From: Bacteroidales bacterium
Lineage (GTDB): Bacteria; Bacteroidota; Bacteroidia; Bacteroidales; Paludibacteraceae
DNA: 42,733 nucleotides
Assembly: GCA_015654525.1 (NCBI GenBank)
Contig: JAATGT010000179.1
Location: forward strand, 1-42,733
Direction of reading: 5' to 3'
Notes under the pieces: model-generated
Databases searched by the model: none
Told to the model about the DNA's origin: nothing
What the model saw: only the letters and a program-made list of their open reading frames with translations
In this document: piece after piece, positions 8,517 to 15,294 of the stretch
How positions within the stretch are numbered: the stretch's first letter is position 1
How the letters are laid out: each line of letters starts with the position of its first letter
Made by a program: the position numbers and the translations under genes

Positions 8517-9529
8517 TCAACCTCAGGTTTATAAAACAACTTTGCATACTCAATTGCCAAAGGCGAAGGGATATTATTACGATACAATTGTCCGGTTCCC
8601 AAACCTTGTGGAAGCTGTGAATTGAGTGTATACGTCCATTGTACAATGGCATTCAACCCGATATTAGCTTCCAAAGCCGAAGTGATCCACCAGGCAACAC
8701 TGTGTTTTTCGGCCAATCGAATCCATTCTTCCGATTGACGGAAGCCTCCAACCAGACTTGGTTTCAGAATAATGTATGCCGGTTTTATTTTCTCTAAGAT
8801 AAATTCTTTGTCCCCGGGTTTTACGCCAATCAATTCTTCGTCCAACACAATGGGAATGGGTGATTGCCGACAAATCGTAGCCATAGCTTCAAATTGCTTT
8901 TGCCTGATGGGCTGCTCAATAGAATGAATGTGGAAAGCTGCTAGTTTCTGTAACTTTTCCAATGCATCTGTGGGCGTAAAACCACCGTTTGCATCCAATC
9001 GCAACTCAATATCTTCGGGCGAAAACTGTTGGCGAATACCGGAAATGATTTCCAGTTCCGTTTCAAAGTCGAGGGCACCCACTTTCAGTTTTATGCAATG
9101 ATAACCCGCCGCAATCTTTTCACGGATTTGCTTTTGCATAAAGTCTTTATCGCCCATCCACACCAAACCATTGATAGGAATACCGATTTTTCCCTGCGTG
9201 AATGAAGAAGGAAACAAGCATTTGGAACCGTTGGCTGCCAAATCCAGCAAAGCTGTTTCCAGTCCGAAAGCAATGGAAGGGTACAATGACAAATCTATGG
9301 AACCGGGTTCAACACCTCTGTTCAACAATCGGCAAACTTCCTCCAACTTTTCTGAATACGTTTCAACAGGGTCAATACTCAGGTTGGGAATAGTAGAACA
9401 TTCGCCAATACCCATAAAGTCATCCTTTTTCAATATCAAAAACGAGGACGGTTTATGCAACAAAACCCCACGAGAAGTTCCGGCGGGGAATTTAAACTGG
9501 AGATTGATGGTGGTATGTCGAGCAAACAT
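8492..9529 (-). CDS. menC: o-Succinylbenzoate synthase MenC
   Basis: Enolase-superfamily dehydratase converting SHCHC to o-succinylbenzoate. Motifs in order: KLKVG with the catalytic lysine, LRLDANGGF and IEQP (two metal ligands), VLDEELIG (third ligand), and YIILKPSLVGG with the second-face lysine. The length of 345 residues is normal. It overlaps menE, which argues for coupled expression. A repeat-filled 234-bp gap separates it from menA upstream, so a separate internal promoter is possible. Confidence 0.95.
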   Translation of the reverse strand: MFARHTTINLQFKFPAGTSRGVLLHKPSSFLILKKDDFMGIGECSTIPNLSIDPVETYSEKLEEVCRLLNRGVEPGSIDLSLYPSIAFGLETALLDLAANGSKCLFPSSFTQGKIGIPINGLVWMGDKDFMQKQIREKIAAGYHCIKLKVGALDFETELEIISGIRQQFSPEDIELRLDANGGFTPTDALEKLQKLAAFHIHSIEQPIRQKQFEAMATICRQSPIPIVLDEELIGVKPGDKEFILEKIKPAYIILKPSLVGGFRQSEEWIRLAEKHSVAWWITSALEANIGLNAIVQWTYTLNSQLPQGLGTGQLYRNNIPSPLAIEYAKLFYKPEVEWNLNPLL

Positions 9530-9544
9530 AAGTTGAGTTGTTAT

Positions 9545-9672
9545 TTAGCTTCGCCGATATTAATGGATATTAGCCTACGGCGATATTAGTAGATATTAGC
9601 TTCGCTGATATTAATAGATATTTAGCTTCACTGATATTAGTTGTTATTAGCCTTCGACGATATTAATTGTTA
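9545..9672. repeat. 25-26 bp tandem repeat between menA and menC
   Basis: Five imperfect head-to-tail units start at 9545, 9570, 9596, 9622 and 9647. Each begins TTAGCTTCGC or a close variant, followed by GATATTAnT and a short AT tail. The region fills most of the 234-bp menA-menC gap. A decayed copy, GCGAAGCTAATA in inverse orientation, sits at 9751-9762, just before the menA stop. The lengths are not multiples of three and no protein is implied. Confidence 0.8.
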
Positions 9673-9763
9673 TTTGTTCTTTGAACGTTATTAATTGCTG
9701 ATATGGCAAAGAAGAATAACGGCAAAGCCAAATAACAGGAAATTAATAATGCGAAGCTAATAA

Positions 9764-10657
9764 CTAAAGAATTAGTCCGATTCCAAAAGTCACTGCTAAC
9801 ACCAAGCTTCCCATGGATAAGCGAGACAGTTCAGGATATAATTCCAATGCAGACTTATAAGTAAATACTTTTTTTAGATTCAAAAATAAAATAGGAAATG
9901 AAAGAACAAACAGCCATTGCCAGACGGAATGATAATTCAACAAGGTATATAGAGCAACCAATAGAGCAGCTCCACCCACTAAAAACAAATGATAATAAGC
10001 AGCTTTCTTTACTCCCATTGTTACCACAATTGTTGTTTTTCCTGCATTTTTGTCAGCCTCGTAGTCGCGCATATTGTTCATGTTCAACACACCGGTGCTT
10101 AAGAAACCAATGGTCGAAGCAGGCAACAAAATATCCCAACGAAATGATTGTGTATGCAGAAAATATGTTCCGATAACACCTACCAATCCAAAGAAGATAA
10201 ACACAAAGATATCGCCTAGTCCACGATATCCATACGGATTTTTACCAACAGTATATTTAATGGCAGCAGCAATGGCAGCTAATCCCAATACTCCAAAAAT
10301 CAACAGATTTGTTATATCCATTCCGGCTGTTCCGATCAGAATAAGTGCTAAACCGGAAACAACACATAGAATGCCTATGACGATAATTCCCCGCAACATA
10401 GTTTTAGGCGTTATCTCGCCCGACTGCACCATGCGTTTCGGGCCTATACGTTCGACAGTATCTTTCCCATTCACAAAGTCGCCATAATCATTGGCCATGT
10501 TCGACATGATTTGCAGCAAAATGGTTGTCAATGCCGCCAAACCAAACACCGACCAACGAAACCCATCGTCGGAAGCTGCCAAGCAGGAACCGATAATAGT
10601 GTTTGCCAATGCCAATGGCAAAGTTTTTAAACGAAAAGCTTGTATCCATTTCTTCAT
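9764..10657 (-). CDS. menA: 1,4-Dihydroxy-2-naphthoate polyprenyltransferase MenA
   Basis: UbiA-family integral membrane enzyme that prenylates and decarboxylates DHNA to demethylmenaquinone. The first Asp-rich motif is NMANDYGDFVNGKD, the second NNMRDYEADKNAGKTT; both have the Mg-pyrophosphate-binding acids. Eight to nine membrane segments alternate through the 297 residues, for example LLIFGVLGLAAIAAAIKY and DIFVFIFFGLVGVIGTYF. I start at the ATG at 10657 (MKKWIQAFRLKTLP); a GTG two codons upstream is less likely. It follows menB by about 75 bp containing a strong hairpin. Confidence 0.95.
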   Translation of the reverse strand: MKKWIQAFRLKTLPLALANTIIGSCLAASDDGFRWSVFGLAALTTILLQIMSNMANDYGDFVNGKDTVERIGPKRMVQSGEITPKTMLRGIIVIGILCVVSGLALILIGTAGMDITNLLIFGVLGLAAIAAAIKYTVGKNPYGYRGLGDIFVFIFFGLVGVIGTYFLHTQSFRWDILLPASTIGFLSTGVLNMNNMRDYEADKNAGKTTIVVTMGVKKAAYYHLFLVGGAALLVALYTLLNYHSVWQWLFVLSFPILFLNLKKVFTYKSALELYPELSRLSMGSLVLAVTFGIGLIL

Positions 10658-10660
10658 AAT

Positions 10661-10720
10661 CACGAATTAAAACGAATTAAAACGAATTAAAACGAATTAG
10701 TCAAATTCGTTTTAATTCGT
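10661..10720 (-). repeat. Decamer repeat and 17-bp hairpin between menB and menA
   Basis: AACGAATTAA is repeated four times at period 10 (10661-10700, first and last copies slightly altered). The right half, ACGAATTAAAACGAATT (10682-10698), pairs perfectly with AATTCGTTTTAATTCGT (10704-10720) across a 5-nt loop. In the men transcript this folds just before the menA start. It lacks a clear U-tract, so attenuation, RNA processing or stability are as plausible as termination. Confidence 0.75.
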
Positions 10721-10732
10721 GTAATTCGTATT

Positions 10733-11548
10733 TTACGGCATCTTTGGGTATTTAGAGAAATCAGGTTTGCGTTTTTGCAGGAATGCATCTTTACCTTCGT
10801 GTGCTTCTTCGGTCATGTAGTACAACATGGTGGCATTACCCGCCAATTCCTGAATTCCTGCTTGTCCATCAAGTTCGGCATTCAGTCCGGCTTTGATCAT
10901 ACGCAATGCCAACGGACTGTGTTGCATCATTTGTTTACACCATGCCACTGTTTCGTCTTCCAGTTTATCAAATGGTACAACTGTGTTCACCAACCCCATT
11001 TCCAATGCTTCGGCAGCTGAGTATTGCTTGCAAAGGAACCATATTTCACGGGCTTTCTTTTGTCCCACAACACGAGCCAGGTATGAAGATCCAAAACCAG
11101 CATCAAAACTTCCTACTTTTGGTCCTGTTTGTCCAAATATTGCATTCTCAGAAGCAATTGACAAATCACAAACTACGTGTAATACATGTCCGCCACCAAT
11201 AGCAAAACCATTTACCATGGCCACAACCGGTTTAGGCAGACTGCGAATCATCTTTTGCAAGTCAAGCACATTCAACCGTGGAATACCATCTTTGCCAATG
11301 TATCCACCAATTTGTTTTACATTAATGTCTCCCCCACTACAGAATGCCTTATCACCTTCACCGGTAAGAATTACGGTAGCAATATCCTGACTATCTCGAC
11401 AAAAAACCATACATTCAATGATTTCTTTAATGGTATCAGGCGTAAAGGCATTGCGATAACGCGGACGGTTAATCGTTATTTTTGCTATTCCTTCGAAATA
11501 CTCGAATTTGATCTCTTCAAATTCTTTAATGGTTGTCCAGTTTCTCAT
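10733..11548 (-). CDS. menB: 1,4-Dihydroxy-2-naphthoyl-CoA synthase MenB
   Basis: Crotonase-fold enzyme that closes the second ring by intramolecular Claisen condensation of OSB-CoA. Visible features are the CoA-binding stretch [18 protein letters not shown], the oxyanion-hole glycines in [18 protein letters not shown], the MenB signature [17 protein letters not shown] with its catalytic Asp, and the C-terminal helix [18 protein letters not shown]. At 271 residues it is full length. It follows a 345-bp repeat-rich gap after menD, so it may have its own promoter. Confidence 0.97.
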   Translation of the reverse strand: MRNWTTIKEFEEIKFEYFEGIAKITINRPRYRNAFTPDTIKEIIECMVFCRDSQDIATVILTGEGDKAFCSGGDINVKQIGGYIGKDGIPRLNVLDLQKMIRSLPKPVVAMVNGFAIGGGHVLHVVCDLSIASENAIFGQTGPKVGSFDAGFGSSYLARVVGQKKAREIWFLCKQYSAAEALEMGLVNTVVPFDKLEDETVAWCKQMMQHSPLALRMIKAGLNAELDGQAGIQELAGNATMLYYMTEEAHEGKDAFLQKRKPDFSKYPKMP

Positions 11549-11550
11549 AT

Positions 11551-11626
11551 GACCCCAAACCCCTAAAGGGGCTTATTTATTAGTTAGTAATTATATTTCA
11601 TTTTTTGACCCCAAACCCCTAAAGGG
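11551..11626. repeat. Two direct copies of a CCCCTAAAGGGG-type element
   Basis: GACCCCAAACCCCTAAAGGG occurs perfectly at 11551-11570 and again at 11607-11626, 56 bp apart, directly upstream of menB. The core CCCCTAAAGGGG or CCCTAAAGGG is palindromic. Related sequences lie at 30854-30960 and 35099-35122. Confidence 0.75.
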
Positions 11627-11703
11627 AATAAGAGGTAGTTAGTATCTTATTTTATAATATACTCAAGCAGCAAAGTTTCCCAAAAACAGCAAATATTTTA
11701 TCT

Positions 11704-11824
11704 ACGTGTCGAGCTAAATCCGGGCACGTCTCCGGATAAATTTATACACGTATGGAAATTTATTTACACACGTGTGGAGATCTTTTTCAAGACGTATGCA
11801 GTTCATGCTTCCATTTATCCACGT
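11704..11824. repeat. Degenerate 22-bp tandem repeat with phased ACGT words
   Basis: ACGT occurs at 11704, 11726, 11748, 11770 and 11792, exactly 22 bp apart, and again at 11821 after 29 bp. Several units share ACGTnTGGA or similar after the word and an AT-rich second half. The spacing equals about two helical turns, so the words face the same side of the DNA. Confidence 0.65.
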
Positions 11825-11874
11825 CGAAAAGCTATAAAAGAGTAGCCTTGTTTTTTTTTACGATGGCAGCTAAC

Positions 11875-11911
11875 GCGAAGCTAATATCTATTATTATCGC
11901 GAAGCAATATT
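11875..11911. repeat. Copy of the GCTTCGC repeat forming the menD 3' end
   Basis: On the reverse strand this reads GCTTCGCGATAATAATAG then ATATTAGCTTCGCG, clearly the same unit as the array at 9545-9672 but in opposite genomic orientation. The last menD codons (A-S-R) and its stop are inside the repeat, so repeat insertion or expansion has shaped the MenD C-terminus. Confidence 0.65.
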
Positions 11912-13570
11912 CCTAAAATATCCCTTATAATTCTCCGTATTCAAATCGGCATCAGTAAAAATCTCAAGTACCGTTGCCTTATCTGCATTGAAAAGATTTT
12001 TCATACTTTCTTCTTGACTCTCCGTTGAATCACAACTTATATAATTCAATCCATATGCTTCTACCAACAATTTTATCTTTACCTGATGTGGTGTAGTGAA
12101 AAAGTTCCGACTTTTTTCCATCAATTGCTTGTCGCCAATAAAGCGAAAGATATTTCCGCCGTTATTATTCATGATAATGATTTTGAAATTATCGCCGATA
12201 TAATTATTCCACAAACCGTTAGAATCGTAAATAAACGAGAGATCACCGGTGAGGAAAACAGTTGGCTGCCTGGAAGCATAGGCATATCCCGCCGCAGTGG
12301 ATAAACTGCCATCAATACCTGACGTTCCACGGTTGCAGAAATAAGTCAAATCACTACGGGTTGGGAAAAGTTGCGTCCAACGAACCGAAGTGCTGTTTGC
12401 CAAATGAAGCGTAGTACCTCCCGGAGCCAGTTTCAGCAAGTTGGTTACTGCACTCATATCCGATAAGGGTGCATCAGCCACAAAGGCATCATGGCGTTGG
12501 GTAATTATCTGATTTTGGGCTTGAAAAGTTTCTGAGTAATCACTTGTTGTCTTTCCCAGTGGCATTTTTCCCAATGTATCAATTGCAGAACCGGGAATTA
12601 TGGTTGTCAGGCTTTTATACGTATCGATATAAGGCAATGAAGATTCAAATTGCCATTGTTCAGCCGATTGATATTCGCGCAAATACAATTTAATCTGCTT
12701 GCAAATAGAAGAATGACCTATAGTTATCAACAAATCAGGCTTAAATGCCGCCTTCTCCTTTACCGAAAGCGAAGAAAAAAACGACTCGGGACGGGTTATG
12801 ATTTTCTCACCACTTATATTCGACAGATTCTCTCCAATAACTACTACATCCGGCTCATTTGCCAACAGGTTTGCCTGTTCATTGAGTTGCCCGTCTTTAG
12901 GGTAAACGCCGAACAGAACTAATTTTCGCTCATAAGAAGTCCACGCTCTTTTCAACGTTTCCAAACTGTCTTTAGTTGGAGAAACTTCGGCGGCAATGGT
13001 TTTGATAATCTTCGGATTGCAGTGCGTTTCGGGCAAAGCTGTATAAATAGGCTCACGCAATGGCACATTGATTTGTACCGGACCTTGCGGATAAGATAGC
13101 GCTGTATCAATAGCTTCCGAAACCTGACGGTCGGAAAACTGCAAATCAGCAGCCACAACCGTTTCAACAGGTAAATCGAAATGTGCTTTTATATAATTAC
13201 CATAAATATCAGACTGACGAAGCGTTTGTCCATCAGCCTGATCAATCATTTCGGCAGGACGGTCGGCAGTAAAAACAAGCAACGGCAAATTCTGATAATA
13301 AGCCTCGGCAATGGCGGGTGCAAAGTTCAATACAGCTGTGCCCGATGTACAAACCAAGGCTATGGCTTCGCCACTTTGTTGAGCCAGACCCAATGCAAAG
13401 TAAGCAGCCGAACGTTCGTCGGTTACGCTCAGGCATTCCAATTCCGGCTGAGCTGTAAAAGCAAATATCAACGGGGCATTGCGCGATCCTGGTGCAATCA
13501 CCACTTTACGAACTCCATAACATGCACAGATTTCCGGTATATTTTTAATTCCTTGTCTAAAATGAATCAT
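11894..13570 (-). CDS. menD: SEPHCHC synthase MenD
   Basis: Thiamine-diphosphate enzyme that adds the succinyl semialdehyde unit from 2-oxoglutarate to isochorismate, the first committed menaquinone step. The N-terminal Pyr domain has GVRKVVIAPGSRNAPL, TDERSAAYFALGLA and VCTSGTAVLNFAPAIAEA. The C-terminal ThDP domain has the family motif GDLSF near residue 442, then IIMNNNGGNIF. At 558 residues it is full length. The final residues are encoded by a dispersed repeat. It follows menF by about 58 bp containing a palindrome. Confidence 0.97.
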   Translation of the reverse strand: MIHFRQGIKNIPEICACYGVRKVVIAPGSRNAPLIFAFTAQPELECLSVTDERSAAYFALGLAQQSGEAIALVCTSGTAVLNFAPAIAEAYYQNLPLLVFTADRPAEMIDQADGQTLRQSDIYGNYIKAHFDLPVETVVAADLQFSDRQVSEAIDTALSYPQGPVQINVPLREPIYTALPETHCNPKIIKTIAAEVSPTKDSLETLKRAWTSYERKLVLFGVYPKDGQLNEQANLLANEPDVVVIGENLSNISGEKIITRPESFFSSLSVKEKAAFKPDLLITIGHSSICKQIKLYLREYQSAEQWQFESSLPYIDTYKSLTTIIPGSAIDTLGKMPLGKTTSDYSETFQAQNQIITQRHDAFVADAPLSDMSAVTNLLKLAPGGTTLHLANSTSVRWTQLFPTRSDLTYFCNRGTSGIDGSLSTAAGYAYASRQPTVFLTGDLSFIYDSNGLWNNYIGDNFKIIIMNNNGGNIFRFIGDKQLMEKSRNFFTTPHQVKIKLLVEAYGLNYISCDSTESQEESMKNLFNADKATVLEIFTDADLNTENYKGYFRNIASR

Positions 13571-13589
13571 TATTAAATTTTATTTCCAC

Positions 13590-13618
13590 CTTTTCCAAAG
13601 TTCAGAACTTTGGAAAAG
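13590..13618. repeat. 14-bp perfect palindrome between menF and menD
   Basis: CTTTTCCAAAGTTC and GAACTTTGGAAAAG flank a single central A. A related palindrome, with TTTTTCCAA/TTGGAAAAA arms, is at 23947-23983. It lies inside the men transcript, so it is more likely a mobile palindromic element or RNA-processing site than a full terminator. Confidence 0.7.
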
Positions 13619-13628
13619 ATAGTAATTA

Positions 13629-14762
13629 CTACGACTTCATCACATTCATCATCGTCATCATCTTATTATCCGTTTCTTCCCATTCGTTCTCAGCAATAGA
13701 AGAAGCTGTAATTCCCGCACCACTATAAAGAGCAAACTGCTTATCAAACAATTGTAAACAACGTAAGTTTACAAAGATGTAGCTGTTTTTATTAATATTG
13801 ACAGGTCCAAGAAAACCCGTATAATAGCTGCGATCATATTTTTCGTTAGCCAAAATAAATTCACGAGCCTCCGCTTTGGGTAAACCACCAACCGACGGGG
13901 TTGGATGCAGCGCTTTAAGAAAATCACCTAAACGGTTTCTTAAATCTGCTTGTGGAAACTCAAATGCCGTTTTTAAATGAATCAGATTGGCAGCCTGATA
14001 ATTTATAGGCCCAGTTTTATCGTAATTCTTTATGTTTAACGAACGTAATGTTTGCTCTACAAAGTTAGTAACAATACCTTGTTCTTCAATTTCCTTTTGA
14101 CTCCAACTGTATGAATCAACATCAACACCAGTAGCAAGTTGGGTGCCTGCTAGTGACACCGTCTTTACGCACTCATCTTCTATCACCAAAAGAGGTTCTG
14201 GTGTAGCTCCGACCCAACATCCCACATCTGGAAGTTGAATTAAATAAACCATAGCATGCGGGTATTTGTCGCACAACTTCAGGAAGAAATCTTCAACAAC
14301 GAAATCGTCGTCAAGCTTTTCCAATCGGATTTTGGACAACACCACTTTATGGAATTTTCCTTCGGCAATGGCTGCTTTAGCAGTTTCAACATTGTTGATA
14401 TATTTTGTAGAAGTAGAACTTTCAATATCCTTTTCAGAAAGTTTTTCAACAGACAAGAATCGATTATTTTTCGACAACTTTTGAATGTAGTCCGAATCAA
14501 TTTCATCCGGAAACACAATACTATTGGGTTTCATAAAATAAGTTGCATGCCCTGTGTTTTCATCGAATGGAGCCATCACAAAACCAACCTTTTCATCGAT
14601 GTCATGTATTGTGTCCAACTTTTCCGGAAAAGAATCATGCTGAATAAAAGTAACTATTTGCTCATTGAACGGTAACCGGAATGAGACAAAAGGGATATTT
14701 TGTTTCAAACAAACCGCTTGTAAATTTTTGAGTGGTTTACATAATGGATTTTCTGAAGTCAT
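13629..14762 (-). CDS. menF: Isochorismate synthase MenF
   Basis: Chorismate-utilising enzyme that makes isochorismate and commits chorismate to menaquinone. Motifs in the C-terminal two-thirds are KVVLSKIR, VGATPEPLL, VSLAGTQLATG, LHPTPSVGGLPKAEA, and the terminal YDRSYYTGFLGP and VNLRC. The catalytic and Mg-binding residues expected in this fold are in these blocks. The N-terminal half is variable, as usual. Total length of 377 residues suits MenF/DhbC/EntC; the men context settles MenF. The gene starts 3 bp after the menI stop. Confidence 0.95.
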   Translation of the reverse strand: MTSENPLCKPLKNLQAVCLKQNIPFVSFRLPFNEQIVTFIQHDSFPEKLDTIHDIDEKVGFVMAPFDENTGHATYFMKPNSIVFPDEIDSDYIQKLSKNNRFLSVEKLSEKDIESSTSTKYINNVETAKAAIAEGKFHKVVLSKIRLEKLDDDFVVEDFFLKLCDKYPHAMVYLIQLPDVGCWVGATPEPLLVIEDECVKTVSLAGTQLATGVDVDSYSWSQKEIEEQGIVTNFVEQTLRSLNIKNYDKTGPINYQAANLIHLKTAFEFPQADLRNRLGDFLKALHPTPSVGGLPKAEAREFILANEKYDRSYYTGFLGPVNINKNSYIFVNLRCLQLFDKQFALYSGAGITASSIAENEWEETDNKMMTMMNVMKS

Positions 14763-14765
14763 TTT

Positions 14766-15191
14766 TTACTTTTCAGATTTAATTGGAATAATACGGTTGG
14801 TGAGGCGGCATAAAGAAATCAATTTACCTTTTTGATCCTCGATCCGGATTTCCCAGACATGCGATGTTTTTCCTTGATGCACAAGGACTCCAATTCCAAA
14901 AACATAGTCTTCCCGAGTTGCACCAATGTGGCTTCCGCTTATTTCAACACCAAGTACCGCATATTTTGTGAGATCAACCAAAGTCAATGAACCTGCACTG
15001 CCAACAGACTCTGCTAGAGCCATAGTTGCGCCCCCGTGTAAACGTTTCATGGGTTGAATAGTTCGATTGTCAATAGGCATTTTAGCCACAAGCCGACCAT
15101 TGGAAACTTCGGTAAATTCAATCCCCAAATGTTCCATCATGGTGTTTTTGCACAGATCATTGAGTCCCTCCAGAGTAAGTAACTGTGACAT
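14766..15191 (-). CDS. menI: Hotdog-fold DHNA-CoA thioesterase MenI
   Basis: A single-domain hotdog thioesterase closely resembling E. coli YdiI/MenI, which hydrolyses DHNA-CoA to DHNA before prenylation. The signature is QPMKRLHGGATMALAESVGS, with HGG at 52-54 and catalytic E61, followed by VLGVEISGSHIGATRE and SHVWEIRI. I start at the ATG at 15191: longer frames begin with a TTG that is part of the promoter -7 box. At 141 residues it is normal for the family. As first gene of the men locus the function is well supported, although a generic PaaI-type role is possible. Confidence 0.85.
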   Translation of the reverse strand: MSQLLTLEGLNDLCKNTMMEHLGIEFTEVSNGRLVAKMPIDNRTIQPMKRLHGGATMALAESVGSAGSLTLVDLTKYAVLGVEISGSHIGATREDYVFGIGVLVHQGKTSHVWEIRIEDQKGKLISLCRLTNRIIPIKSEK

Positions 15192-15233
15192 AGCAGATAT
15201 TTTTATGAATAGAAATCGATTTTTAAAAGCATG

Positions 15234-15241
15234 CAAAGATA
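15234..15241 (-). promoter_or_regulatory. Probable men locus promoter (-7 box)
   Basis: The reverse strand reads TATCTTTG followed by C, a perfect TAnnTTTG match, about 43 bp before the menI ATG at 15191. A T-rich stretch lies near -33, without a perfect TTG. The position decides the menI start. Confidence 0.6.
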
Positions 15242-15294
15242 AGAAATTATCTAAAGAACGAGTTCCTAATTTAGAAAAGAGAACTCTACAATTT

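Larger units (their letters stand above)
11549..11893. other. 345-bp repeat-rich gap between menD and menB
   Basis: This spacer holds two copies of a CCCCTAAAGGGG-type palindromic element, an array of ACGT words at exact 22-bp steps, and at its menD end a copy of the GCGAAGCTAATA repeat seen near menC. No gene and no clear promoter box were found. It is unusually long for a gap inside a men locus. Confidence 0.7.
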
